Assembly (NCBI RefSeq): GCF_029227915.1
Contig: NC_079883.1
Location: 930,001 to 994,000, forward strand
DNA from: Hydractinia symbiolongicarpus
Lineage: Eukaryota; Cnidaria; Hydrozoa; Anthoathecata; Hydractiniidae
Direction of reading: 5' to 3'
DNA: 64,000 nucleotides
The notes beneath the pieces are model-generated. The model worked only from the letters and a program-made list of their open reading frames with translations. It was not told the origin of the DNA and searched no databases. This document shows, piece after piece, positions 36,201-48,891 of this stretch. The first letter of the stretch is position 1. Each line of letters begins with the position of its first letter. The position numbers and the translations under genes are program-made.

Positions 36201-39200
36201 ACTTGTAGTTTTCAAAAATGTTTTCATTTTTGATGAGACGCTGAATGAAAGAAGTTTAATCGCCGGCAAACGAAAACCCGCGATTTCCCGTAAATCCCGT
36301 GCTTGGCCCGTATAGTCGAGTATATACAAAAAAAGTACCCTGTGAGTACACTCATTTCCAGAACGATTTTTTAAATTATCTTTTCACCACTAAAACGCAT
36401 GAGACTTGTAGTCTTCAAAAATGTTTTCATTTTTGATTAGACGCGGAATAAAAGAAGTTTAATCGCCGGCAAACGAAAACCCGCGATTTCCCGTAAATCC
36501 CGGACTCGGCCCGTATAGTCAAAAGTATACAAAAAAAGTACCCTGCGAGTAAACTCATTTTCAGAACGATTTTTTAAATTATCTTTTCACCACTAAAACG
36601 CACGAGACTTGTAGTTTTCAAAAATGTTTTCATTTTTGATGAGACGCTGAATAAAAGAAGTTTAATCGCCGGCAAACGAAAACCCGCGATTTCCCGTAAA
36701 TCCCGGACTCGGCCCGTATAGTCAAAAGTATACAAAGAAAGTACCCAGGGAGTAAACTCATTTCCCGAACGATTTTTTAAATTTTTTTTTCACCACTAAA
36801 ACACATGAGACTTGTAGTTTTCAGGAATGTTTTCATTTTTGATGAGACGCTTAATGAAAGAAAATTAATCGCCGGCAAACGAAAACCCGCGATTTCCCGT
36901 AAATCCCGGGCTTGGCCCGTATATTCGTATGTATACAAAGAAAGTACCCTGTGAGTAAACTCATTTCCCGAACGATTTTTTAAATTATTTTTTCACCACT
37001 AAAACGCATGAGACTTGTAGTTTTCAAAAAGGTTTTCATTTTTGATGAGACGCTGAATAAAAGAATTTTAATCGCCGAAGAACGAAAACCCGCAATTTCC
37101 CGTAAATTCCGTGCTTGGCTCGTATAGTCGAGTATATACAAAGAAAGTACCCTGTCAGTAAACTCCTTTCCAGAACGATTTTTTATATTATCTTTTCACC
37201 ACTAAAACGCATGAGACTTGTAGTTTTCAAAAATGTTTTCATTTTTGATGAGACGCCGAATAAAAGAAGTTTAATCGCCGGCAAACAAAAACCCGCGATT
37301 TCCCGTAAACCCCGGACTCGGCCCGTATAGTCAAAAGTATACAAAGAAAGTACCCTGCGAGTAAACCCATTTCCAGAACGATTTTTTAAATTATCTTTTC
37401 ACCACTAAAACGCACGAGACTTGTAGTTTTCAAAAATGTTTTCATTTTTAATGGGACGCTGAATAAAAGAAGTTAAATCGCCGGCAAACGAAAACCCGCG
37501 AATTCCCGTAAATCCCGAACTCGGCCCGTATAGTCAAAAGTATACAAAGAAAATACCCAGGGAGTAAACTCATTTCCAGAACGATTTTTTAAATTATCTT
37601 TTCACCACTAAAACGCATGAGACTTGTAGTTTTCAAAAATGTTTTCATTTTTGATGAGACGCTGAATAAAAGATGTTTAATCGCCGGCAAACGAAAACCC
37701 GCGATTTCCCGTAAATCCCGGACTCGGCCCGTATAGTCAAAAGTATACAAAGAAGATACCCAGGGAGTAAACTCATTTCCAGAACGATTTTTTAAATTAT
37801 CTTTTCACCACTAAAACGCATGAGACTTGTAGTTTTCAAAAATGTTTTCATTTTTGATAAGACGCTGAATAAAAGATGTTTAATCGCCTGCAAACGAAAA
37901 CCCGCGATTTCCCGTAAATCCTGGACTCAGCCCGTATAGTCAAAAGTATACAAAGAAAGTACCCAGGGAGGAAACTCATTTCCCGAACGATTTTTTAAAT
38001 TATTTTTTCACCACTAAAACGCATGAGACTTGTAGTTTTCAGAAATGTTTTCATTTTTGATAAGACGCAGAATAAAAGATGTTAATCGCCGGCAAACGAA
38101 AACCCGCGATTTCCCGTAAATCCCGGGCTTGGCCCGTATAGTCGAATGTATGCAAAGAAAGTACCCTGTGAGTAAACTCATTTCCCGAACGATTTTTTAA
38201 ATTATTTTTTCACCACTAAAACGCATGAGACTTGTAGTTTTCAAAAATGTTTTCATTTTTGATGAGACGCTGAATGAAAGAAGTTTAATCGCCGGCAAAC
38301 GAAAACCCGTGATTTCCCGTAAATCCCGTGCTTGGCCCGTATAGTCGAGTATATACAAAGAAAGTACCCTGTGAGTACACTCATTTCCAGAACGATTTTT
38401 TAAATTATCTTTTCACCACTAAAACGCATGAGACTTGTAGTCTTCAAAAATGTTTTCATTTTTGATTAGACGCGGAATAAAAGAAGTTTAATCGCCGGCA
38501 AACGAAAACCCGCGATTTCCCGTAAATCCCGGACTCGGCCCGTATAGTCAAAAGTATACAAAAAAAGTACCCTGCGAGTAAACTCATTTTCAGAACGATT
38601 TTTTAAATTATCTTTTCACCACTAAAACGCACGAGACTTGTAGTTTTCAAAAATGTTTTCATTTTTGATGAGACGCTGAATAAAAGAAGTTTAATCGCCG
38701 GCAAACGAAAACCCGCGATTTCCCGTAAATCCCGGACTCGGCCCGTATAGTCAAAAGTATACAAAGAAAGTACCCAGGGAGTAAACTCATTTCCCGAACG
38801 ATTTTTTAAATTTTTTTTTCACCACTAAAACACATGAGACTTGTAGTTTTCAGGAATGTTTTCATTTTTGATGAGACGCTTAATGAAAGAAGTTTAATCG
38901 CCGGCAAACGAAAACCCGCGATTTCCCGTAAATCCCGGGCTTGGCCCGTATATTCGTATGTATACAAAGAAAGTACCCTGTGAGTAAACTCATTTCCCGA
39001 ACGATTTTTTAAATTATTTTTTCACCACTAAAACGCATGAGACTTGTAGTTTTCAAAAATGTTTTCATTTTTGATGAGACGCCGAATAAAAGAAGTTTAA
39101 TCGCCGGCAAACAAAAACCCGCGATTTCCCGTAAACCCCGGACTCGGCCCGTATAGTCAAAAGTATACAAAGAAAATACCCAGGGAGTAAACTCATTTCC

Positions 39201-41363
39201 AGAACGATTTTTTAAATTATCTTTTCACCACTAAAACGCATGAGACTTGTAGTTTTCAAAAATGTTTTCATTTTTGATAAGACGCTGAATAAAAGATGTT
39301 TAATCGCCGGCAAACGAAAACCTGCGATTTCCCGTAAATCCCGGACTCGGCCCGTATAGTCAAAAGTATACAAAGAAGATACCCAGGGAGTAAACTCATT
39401 TCCAGAACGATTTTTTAAATTATCTTTTCACCACTAAAACGCATGAGACTTGTAGTTTTCAAAAATGTTTTCATTTTTGATAAGACGCTGAATAAAAGAT
39501 GTTTAATCGCCGGCAAACGAAATCCCGCGATTTCCCGTAAATCCTGGACTCAGCCCGTATAGTCAAAAGTATACAAAGAAAGTACCCAGGGAGTAAACTC
39601 ATTTCCCGAACGATTTTTTAAATTATTTTTTCACCACTAAAACGCATGAGACTTGTAGTTTTCAAAAATGTTTTCATTTTTGATAAGACGCAGAATAAAA
39701 GATGTTAATCGCTGGCAAACGAAAACCCGCGATTTTCCGTAAATCCCGGGCTTGGCCCGTATAGTCGAATGTATGCAAAGAAAGTACCCTGTGAGTAAAC
39801 TCATTTCCCGAACGATTTTTTAAATTATTTTTTCACCACTAAAACGCATGAGACTTGTAGTTTTCAAAAATGTTTTCATTTTTGATGAGACGCTGAATGA
39901 AAGAAGTTTAATCGCCGGCAAACGAAAACCCGCGATTTCCCGTAAATCCCGTGCTTGGCCCGTATAGTCGAGTATATACAAAGAAAGTACCCTGTGAGTA
40001 CACTCATTTCCAGAACGATTTTTTAAATTATCTTTTCACCACTAAAACGCATGAGACTTGTAGTCTTCAAAAATGTTTTCATTTTTGATTAGACGCGGAA
40101 TAAAAGAAGTTTAATCGCCGGCAAACGAAAACCCGCGATTTCCCGTAAATCCCGGACTCGGCCCGTATAGTCAAAAGTATACAAAAAAAGTACCCTGCGA
40201 GTAAACTCATTTTCAGAACGATTTTTTAAATTATCTTTTCACCACTAAAACGCACGAGACTTGTAGTTTTCAAAAATGTTTTCATTTTTGATGAGACGCT
40301 GAATAAAAGAAGTTTAATCGCCGGCAAACGAAAACCCGCGATTTCCCGTAAATCCCGGACTCGGCCCGTATAGTCAAAAGTATACAAAGAAAGTACCCAG
40401 GGAGTAAACTCATTTCCCGAACGATTTTTTAAATTTTTTTTTCACCACTAAAACACATGAGACTTGTAGTTTTCAGGAATGTTTTCATTTTTGATGAGAC
40501 GCTTAATGAAAGAAGTTTAATCGCCGGCAAACGAAAACCCGCGATTTCCCGTAAATCCCGGGCTTGGCCCGTATATTCGTATGTATACAAAGAAAGTACC
40601 CTGTGAGTAAACTCATTTCCCGAACGATTTTTTAAATTATTTTTTCACCACTAAAACGCATGAGACTTGTAGTTTTCAAAAATGTTTTCATTTTTGATGA
40701 GACGCCGAATAAAAGAAGTTTAATCGCCGGCAAACAAAAACCCGCGATTTCCCGTAAACCCCGGACTCGGCCCGTATAGTCAAAAGTATACAAAGAAAAT
40801 ACCCAGGGAGTAAACTCATTTCCAGAACGATTTTTTAAATTATCTTTTCACCACTAAAACGCATGAGACTTGTAGTTTTTAAAAATGTTTTCATTTTTGA
40901 TAAGACGCTGAATAAAAGATGTTTAATCGCCGGCAAACGAAAACCTGCGATTTCCCGTAAATCCCGGACTCGGCCCGTATAGTCAAAAGTATACAAAGAA
41001 GATACCCAGGGAGTAAACTCATTTCCAGAACGATTTTTTAAATTATCTTTTCACCACTAAAACGCATGAGACTTGTAGTTTTCAAAAATGTTTTCATTTT
41101 TGATAAGACACTGAATAAAAGATGTTTAATCGCCGGCAAACGAAAACCCGCGATTTCCCGTAAATCCTGGACTCAGCCCGTATAGTCAAAAGTATACAAA
41201 GAAAGTACCCAGGGAGTAAACTCATTTCCCGAACGATTTTTTAAATTATTTTTTCACCACTAAAACGCATGAGACTTGTAGTTTTCAAAAATGTTTTCAT
41301 TTTTGATAAGACGCAGAATAAAAGATGTTAATCGCTGGCAAACGAAAACCCGCGATTTCCCGT
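33213..41363. repeat. 10,343-bp offset duplication, right copy
   Basis: Partner of 22870-31020, starting directly at the end of one 10,343-bp period, so the event was a tandem duplication. Private changes seen include AAAATATAC near 33687, GAAAATTAATCG near 36860, GCCGAAGAACG near 37077, GGGAGGAAAC near 37967 and AAATCCCGCG near 39520. Near 41101 it carries GACACTG, which in the left copy belongs to the third 8-mer, so one 8-mer was lost or gained. Confidence 0.88.
38950..40572. repeat. 8-mer HOR unit (1623 bp), block 3 copy 1
   Basis: The same eight subtypes as 28607-30229, exactly 10,343 bp downstream. Monomer 4 keeps GATTTTCCG; monomer 3 has a private AAATCCCGCG. Confidence 0.9.
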
Positions 41364-41992
41364 AAATCCCGGGCTTGGCCCGTATAGTCGAATGTATGCA
41401 AAGAAAGTACCCTGTGAGTAAACTCATTTCCCGAACGATTTTTTAAATTATTTTTTCACCACTAAAACGCATGAGACTTGTAGTTTTCAAAAATGTTTTC
41501 ATTTTTGATGAGACGCTGAATGAAAGAAGTTTAATCGCCGGCAAACGAAAACCCGCGATTTCCCGTAAATCCCGTGCTTGGCCCGTATAGTCGAGTATAT
41601 ACAAAGAAAGTACCCTGTGAGTACACTCATTTCCAGAACGATTTTTGAAATTATCTTTTCACCACTAAAACGCATGAGACTTGTAGTCTTCAAACATGTT
41701 TTCATTTTTGATTAGACGCGGAATAAAAGAAGTTTAATCGCCGGCAAACGAAAACCCGCGATTTCCCGTAAATCCCGGACTCGGCCCGTATAGTCAAAAG
41801 TATACAAAGAAAGTACCCAGGGAGTAAACTCATTTCCCGAACGATTTTTTAAATTTTTTTTTCACCACTAAAACACATGAGACTTGTAGTTTTCAGGAAT
41901 GTTTTCATTTTTGATGAGACGCTTAATGAAAGAAGTTTAATCGCCGGCAAACGAAAACCCGCGATTTCCCGTAAATCCCGGGCTTGGCCCGT
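40573..41992. repeat. 7-mer derivative (1420 bp), block 3 copy 2
   Basis: Starts as the 8-mer, but type 7 (ACAAAAAAAG/CATTTTCAG) is missing, so type 6 is followed directly by type 8. The distance from CACATG at 40454 to 41874 is 1420, which is 7 x 203 minus 1. The type 6 monomer carries private ATTTTTGAAATTA and CAAACATG changes near 41645 and 41693. Confidence 0.88.
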
Positions 41993-42804
41993 ATATTCGT
42001 ATGTATACAAAGAAAGTACCCTGTGAGTAAACTCATTTCCCGAACGATTTTTTAAATTATTTTTTCACCACTAAAACGCATGAGACTTGTAGTTTTCAAA
42101 AAGGTTTTCATTTTTGATGAGACGCTGAATAAAAGAATTTTAATCGCCGGCAAACGAAAACCCGCAATTTCCCGTAAATTCCGTGCTTGGCTCGTATAGT
42201 CGAGTATATACAAAGAAAGTACCCTGTCAGTAAACTCCTTTCCAGAACGATTTTTTATATTATCTTTTCACCACTAAAACGCATGAGACTTGTAGTTTTC
42301 AAAAATGTTTTCATTTTTGATGAGACGCCGAATAAAAGAAGTTTAATCGCCGGCAAACAAAAACCCGCGATTTCCCGTAAATCCCGGGCTTGGCCCGTAT
42401 ATTCGTATGTATACAAAGAAAGTACCCTGTGAGTAAACTCATTTCCCGAACGATTTTTTAAATTATTTTTTCACCACTAAAACGCATGAGACTTGTAGTT
42501 TTCAAAAAGGTTTTCATTTTTGATGAGACGCTGAATAAAAGAATTTTAATCGCCGGCAAACGAAAACCCGCAATTTCCCGTAAATTCCGTGCTTGGCTCG
42601 TATAGTCGAGTATATACTAAGAAAGTACCCTGTCAGTAAACTCCTTTCCAGAACGATTTTTTATATTATCTTTTCACCACTAAAACGCATGAGACTTGTA
42701 GTTTTCAAAAATGTTTTCATTTTTGATGAGACGCCGAATAAAAGAAGTTTAATCGCCGGCAAACAAAAACCCGCGATTTCCCGTAAACCCCGGACTCGGC
42801 CCGT
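41993..42804. repeat. Tandem duplication of a 406-bp dimer (2 copies)
   Basis: ATATTCG monomers at 41993 and 42399 are each followed by the AAAAAGG to CCTGTCAG pair. The offset is exactly 2 x 203. A private TATACTAAG change near 42614 marks copy 2. Confidence 0.88.
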
Positions 42805-43007
42805 ATAGTCAAAAGTATACAAAGAAAGTACCCTGCGAGTAAACCCATTTCCAGAACGATTTTTTAAATTATCTTTTCACCACTAAAACGCACGAGACTT
42901 GTAGTTTTCAAAAATGTTTTCATTTTTAATGGGACGCTGAATAAAAGAAGTTAAATCGCCGGCAAACGAAAACCCGCGAATTCCCGTAAATCCCGAACTC
43001 GGCCCGT
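42805..43007. repeat. Single AAACCCATTTCC-type monomer
   Basis: One monomer with AAACCCATTTCC, TTTTTAATGGG, AAGTTAAATCG and a CCCGAACTCGG end. It is the usual successor of the CCTGTCAG monomer throughout blocks 1-3. Confidence 0.75.
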
Positions 43008-43819
43008 ATAGTCAAAAGTATACAAAGAAAATACCCAGGGAGTAAACTCATTTCCAGAACGATTTTTTAAATTATTTTTTCACCACTAAAACGCATGAGA
43101 CTTGTAGTTTTCAAAAATGTTTTCATTTTTGATAAGACGCTGAATAAAAGATGTTTAATCGCCGGCAAACGAAAACCCGCGATTTCCCGTAAATCCTGGA
43201 CTCGGCCCGTATAGTCAAAAGTATACAAAGAAAGTACCCAGGGAGTAAACGCATTTCCCGAACGATTTTTTAAATTATTTTTTCACCACTAAAACGCATG
43301 AGACTTGTAGTTTTCAAAAATGTTTAAATTTTTGATAAGACGCTGAATAAAAGAAGTTTAATCGCCGGCAAACGAAAACCCGCGAATTCCCGTAAATCCC
43401 GAACTCGGCCCGTATAGTCAAAAGTATACAAAGAAAATACCCAGGGAGTAAACTCATTTCCAGAACGATTTTTTAAATTATTTTTTCACCACTAAAACGC
43501 ATGAGACTTGTAGTTTTCAAAAATGTTTTCATTTTTGATAAGACGCTGAATAAAAGATGTTTAATCGCCGGCAAACGAAAACCCGCGATTTCCCGTAAAT
43601 CCTGGACTCGGCCCGTATAGTCAAAAGTATACAAAGAAAGTACCCAGGGAGTAAACGCATTTCCCGAACGATTTTTTAAATTATTTTTTCACCACTAAAA
43701 CGCATGAGACTTGTAGTTTTCAAAAATGTTTAAATTTTTGATAAGACGCTGAATAAAAGAAGTTTAATCGCCGGCAAACGAAAATCCGCGATTTCCCGTA
43801 AATCCCGGACTCGGCCCGT
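43008..43819. repeat. Second 406-bp dimer duplication (2 copies)
   Basis: Copies at 43008-43413 and 43414-43819. Each joins a GAAAATACCC monomer ending CCTGGACTCGG to an AAACGCATTTCCC/TTTAAATTTTT monomer. The second monomer of each copy ends as GACGCTG/AAGAAGTTTAATCG rather than the usual GACGCAG/GATGTTAATCG, so it is chimeric. CCAGAACG is paired with ATTATTTTTT, which is unusual. Copy 2 ends differently (AAATCCGCG). Confidence 0.85.
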
Positions 43820-45230
43820 ATAGTCAAAAGTATACAAAGAAAGTACCCAGGGAGTAAACTCATTTCCCGAACGATTTTTTAAATTTTTTTTTCACCACTA
43901 AAACACATGAGACTTGTAGTTTTCAGGAATGTTTTTATTTTTGATGAGACGCTTAATGAAAGAAGTTTAATCGCCGGCAAACGAAAACCCGCGATTTCCC
44001 GTAAATCCCGGGCTTGGCCCGTATATTCGTATGTATACAAAGAAAGTACCCTGTGAGTAAACTCATTTCCCGAACGATTTTTTAAATTATTTTTTCACCA
44101 CTAAAACGCATGAGACTTGTAGTTTTCAAAAAGGTTTTCATTTTTGATGAGACGCTGAATAAAAGAATTTTAATCGCCGGCAAACGAAAACCCGCAATTT
44201 CCCGTAAATTCCGTGCTTGGCTCGTATAGTCGAGTATATACAAAGAAAGTACCCTGTCAGTAAACTCCTTTCCAGAACGATTTTTTATATTATCTTTTCA
44301 CCACTAAAACGCATGAGACTTGTAGTTTTCAAAAATGTTTTCATTTTTGATGAGACGCCGAATAAAAGAAGTTTAATCGCCGGCAAACAAAAACCCGCGA
44401 TTTCCCGTAAACACCGGACTCGGCCCGTATAGTCAAAAGTATACAAAGAAAGTACCCTGCGAGTAAACCCATTTCCAGAACGATTTTTTAAATTATCTTT
44501 TCACCACTAAAACGCACGAGACTTGTAGTTTTCAAAAATGTTTTCATTTTTAATGGGACGCTGAATAAAAGAAGTTAAATCGCCGGCAAACGAAAACCCG
44601 CGAATTCCCGTAAATCCCGAACTCGGCCCGTATAGTCAAAAGTATACAAAGAAAATACCCAGGGAGTAAACTCATTTCCAGAACGATTTTTTAAATTATC
44701 TTTTCCCCACTAAAACGCATGAGACTTGTAGTTTTCAAAAATGTTTTCATTTTTGATAAGACGCTGAATAAAAGATGTTTAATCGCCGGCAAACGAAAAC
44801 CCGCGATTTCCCGTAAATCCTGGACTCGGCCCGTATAGTCAAAAGTATACAAAGAAAGTACCCAGGGAGTAAACGCATTTCCCGAACGATTTTTTAAATT
44901 ATTTTTTCACCACTAAAACGCATGAGACTTGTAGTTTTCAAAAATGTTTAATTTTTTGATAAGACGCAGAATAAAAGATGTTAATCGCCGGCAAACGAAA
45001 ACCCGCGATTTCCTGTAAATCCCGGGCTTGGCCCGTATAGTCGAATGTATGCAAAGAAAGTACCCTGTGAGTAAACTCACTTCCCGAACGATTTTTTAAA
45101 TTATTTTTTCACCACTAAAACGCATGAGACTTGTAGTTTTCAAAAATGTTATCATTTTTGATGAGACGCTGAATGAAAGAAGTTTAATCGCCGGCAAACC
45201 AAAACCCGCGATTTCCCGTAAATCCTGGAC
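43820..45230. repeat. Partial restart of the block order
   Basis: Seven monomers: T-run (CACATG at 43904), ATTCG/AAAAAGG, CCTGTCAG (with CGTAAACACC), AAACCCATTTCC, a GAAAATACCC monomer with TTTTCCCCAC, then the AAACGCATTTCCC monomer and TCACTTCCCG (45078). After that the order leaves the block pattern with AAACCAAAACC near 45195. Confidence 0.75.
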
Positions 45231-47269
45231 TCGGCCCGTATAGTCAAAAGTATACAAAGAAAGTACCCAGGGAGTAAACTCATTTCCCGAACGATTTTTT
45301 AAATTATTTTTTCACCACTAAAACGCATGAGACTTGTAGTTTTCAAAAATGTTTTCATTTTTGATAAGACGCAGAATAAAAGATGTTAATCGCCGGCAAA
45401 CGAAAACCCGCGATTTCCCGTAAATCCCGGGTTTGGCCCGTATAGTCGTATGTATGCAAACAAAGTGCTCTGTGAGTAAACTCATTTCCCGAACGATTTT
45501 TTAAATTATTTATTCACCACTAAAACGCATGAGACTTGTAGTTTTCAAAAATGTTTTCATTTTTGATGAGACGCTGAATGGAAGAAGTTTAATCGCCGGC
45601 AAACGAAAACCCGCGATTTCCCGTAAATCCCGTGCTTGGCCCGTATAGTCGAGTATATACAAAGAAAGTACCCTGTGAGTACACTCATTTCCAGAACGAT
45701 TTTTTAAATTATCTTTTCACCACTAAAACGCATGAGACTTGTAGTCTTCAAAAATGTTTTCATTTTTGATGAGACGCGGAATAAAAGAAGTTTAATCGCC
45801 GGCAAACGAAAACCCGCGATTTCCCGTAAATCCCGGACTCGGCCCGTATAGTCAAAAGTATACAAAGAAGATACCCAGGGAGTAAACTCATTTCCAGAAC
45901 GATTTTTTAAATTATCTTTTCACCACTAAAACGCATGAGACTTGTAGTTTTCAAAAATGTTTTCATTTTTGATAAGACGCTGAATAAAAGATGTTTAATC
46001 GCCGGCAAACGAAAACCCGCGATTTCCCGTAAATCCTGGACTCGGCCCGTATAGTCAAAAGTATACAAAGAAAGTACCCAGGGAGTAAACTCATTTCCTG
46101 AACGATTTTTTAAATTATTTTTTCACCACTAAAACGCATGAGACTTGTAGTTTTCAAAAATGTTTTCATTTTTGATGAGACGCTGAATGAAAGAAGTTTA
46201 ATCGCCGGCAAACGAAAACCCGCGATTTCCCGTAAATCCCGTGCTTGGCCCGTATAGTCGAGTATATACAAAGAAAGTACCCTGTGAGTACACTCATTTC
46301 CAGAACGATTTTTTAAATTATCTTTTCACCACTAAAACGCATGAGACTTGTAGTCTTCAAAAATGTTTTCATTTTTGATTACACGCGGAATAAAAGAAGT
46401 TTAATCGCCGGCAAACGAAAACCCGCGATTTCCCGTAAATCCCGGACTCGGCCCGTATAGTCAAAAGTATACAAAGAAGATACCCAGGGAGTAAACTCAT
46501 TTCCCGAACGATTTTTTAAATTATTTTTTCACCACTAAAACGTATGAGACTCGTAGTTTTCAAAAATGTTTTCATTTTTGATGAGACGCTGAATAAAAGA
46601 AGTTTAATCGCCGGCAAACGAAAACCCGCGATTTCCCGTAAATCCCGGACTCGGCCCGTATAGTCAAAAGTATACAAAGAAAGTACCCTGCGAGTAAACT
46701 CATTTTCAGAACGATTTTTTTAATTATCTTTTCACCACTAAAACGCACGAGACTTGTAGTTTTCAAAAATGTTTTCATTTTTGATGAGACGCTGAATAAA
46801 AGAAGTTTAATCGCCGGCAAACAAAAACCCGCGATTTCCCGTATATCCCGGACTCGGCCCGTATAGTCAAAAGTATACAAAGAAAGTACCCTGCGAGTAA
46901 ACTCATTTCAAGAACGATTTTTTAAATTATCTTTTCACCACTAAAACGCACGAGACTTGTAGTTTTCAAAAATGTTTTCATTTTTGATGAGACGCTGATT
47001 AAAAGAAGTTTAATCGCCGGCAAACGAAAACCCGCGAATTCCCGTAAATCCCGGACTCGGCCCGTATAGTCAAAAGTATACAAAGAAAATACCCAGGGAG
47101 TAAACTCATTTCCAGAACGATTTTTTAAATTATTTTTTCACCACTAAAACGCATGACACTTGTAGTTTTCAAAAATGTTTTCATTTTTGATGAGACGCTG
47201 AATGAAAAGATGTTTAATCGCCGGCAAACGAAAACCCGCGATTTCCCGTAAATCCCGGGCTTGGCCCGT
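45231..47269. repeat. Transition zone between HOR families
   Basis: Ten monomers of mixed type with several private variants. The monomer at about 45444 has GTCGTATG, AAACAAAGTGCTCTG, TTATTTATTCACC and GAATGGAAG. CCTGGACTCGG at 45224 and 46035 is spaced 811 bp, a 4-mer echo. Near 46550 GACTCGTAG and near 46718 TTTTTTTAATTA are new. Near 47205 GAATGAAAAG adds one base. Region VI subtypes first appear here. Confidence 0.7.
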
Positions 47270-48891
47270 ATAGTCGGATATAAACAAAGAAATTACCCTG
47301 TGAGTAAACTCATTTCCAGAACGATTTTTTAAATTATCTTTCCACCACTAAAACGCATGAGACTTGTAGTTTTTAAAAATGTTTTCATTTTTGATGAGAC
47401 GCGAAATAAAAGAAGTTTAATCGCCGGCAAACGAAAACCTGCGATTTCTCGTAAATCCCGGGCTTGGCCCGTATAGTCGAATGTATACAAAGAAAGTACC
47501 CTGTGAGTAAACTCATTTCCCGAACGATTTTTTAAATTATTTTTTCACCACTAAAACGCATGAGACTTGTAGTTTTCAAAAATGTTTTAATTTTTGATGA
47601 GACGCTGAATGAAAGAAGTTTAATCGCCGGCAAACGAAAACCCGCGATTTCCCGTAAATCCCGTGCTTGGCCGTATAGTCGAGTATATACAAAGAAAGTA
47701 CCCTGTGAGTAAACTCATTTCCAGAACGATTTTTTAAATTATCTTTTCACCACTAAAACGCATGAGACTTGTAGTCTTCAAAAATGTTTTCATTTTTGAT
47801 GAGACGCGGAATAAAAGAAGTTTAATCGCCGGCAAACGAAAACCCGCGATTTCCCGTAAATCCCGGTCTCCGCCCGTATAGTCAAAAGTATACAAAGAAA
47901 GTACCCTGCGAGTAAACTCATTTCCAGAACGATTTTTTAAATTATCTTTTCACCACTAAAACGCATGAGACTTGTAGTTTTCAAAAATGTTTTCATTTTT
48001 GATAAGACGCTGAATAAAAGATGTTTAATCGCCGGCAAACGAAAACCCGCGATTTCCCGTAAATCCTGGACTCGGCCCGTATAGTCAAAAGTATACAAAG
48101 AAAGTACCCAGGGAGTAAACTCATTTCCCGAACGATTTTTTAAATTATTTTTTCACCACTAAAACGCATGAGACTTGTAGTTTTCAAAAATGTTTTCATT
48201 TTTGATAAGACGCAGAATAAAAGATGTTAATCGCCGGCAAACGAAAACCCGCGATTTCCCGTAAATCCCTTGCTTGGCCCGTATAGTCGAATGTATGCAA
48301 AGAAAGTACCCTGTGAGTAAACTCATTTCCCGAACGATTTTTTAAATTATTTTTTCACCACTAAAACGCATGAGACTTGTAGTTTTCAAAAATGTTTTCA
48401 TTTTTGATGAGACGCTGAATGAAAGAAGTTTAATCGCCGGCAAACGAAAACCCGCGACTTCCCGTAAATCCCGTGCTTGGCCCGTATAGTCAAAAGTATA
48501 CAAAGAAAGTACCCTGCGAGTAAACTCATTTCAAGAACTATTTTTTAAATTATCTTTTCACCACTAAAACGCACGAGACTTGTAGTTTTCAAAAATGTTT
48601 TCATTTTTGATGAGACGCTGAATAAAAGAAGTTTAATCGCCGGCAAACAAAAACCCGCGAATTCCCGTAAATCCCGGACTCGGCCCGTATAGTCAAAAGT
48701 ATACAAAGAAAATACCCAGGGAGTAAACTCATTTCCAGAAGGATTTTTTAAATTACCTTTTCACCACTAAAACGCATGACACTTGTAGTTTTCAAAAATG
48801 TTTTCATTTTTGATGAGACGCTGAATAAAAGATGTTTAATCGCCGGCAAACGAAAACCCGCGATTTCCCGTAAATCCCGGGCTTGGCCCGT
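47270..48891. repeat. Region VI unit, 8-mer (1622 bp)
   Basis: Starts with the GTCGGATATAAAC monomer. It includes GGCCGTATAG near 47672, CCCGGTCTCCGCCC near 47862, a GATGTTAATCG monomer near 48226 and GCGACTTCCCG near 48454. Two fixed 1-bp losses explain 8 x 203 minus 2. Confidence 0.85.

Larger units (their letters stand above)
33661..43194. repeat. Large block 3 (9534 bp, 47 monomers)
   Basis: Third restart of the marker run (TCACTTCCCG at 33919). The order follows block 2 through one 6-mer, two 4-mers (GCAACG at 35312 and 36123) and the 2.7-kb segment. Then come 8-mers at 38950 and 40573 and a 7-mer. It ends with the CCTGTCAG and AAACCCATTTCC monomers and a new CCTGGACTCGG marker at 43195. 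Confidence 0.85.

Noticed and set aside
46572-46880. 102-aa minus-strand open frame (also at 52251, 56509 and 58131)
   Set aside because: It spans about 1.5 monomers and is opened by a change in the AT tract (TTTTTTTAATTA). Three identical copies are explained by the 4258- and 5880-bp duplications, not by selection on a protein.
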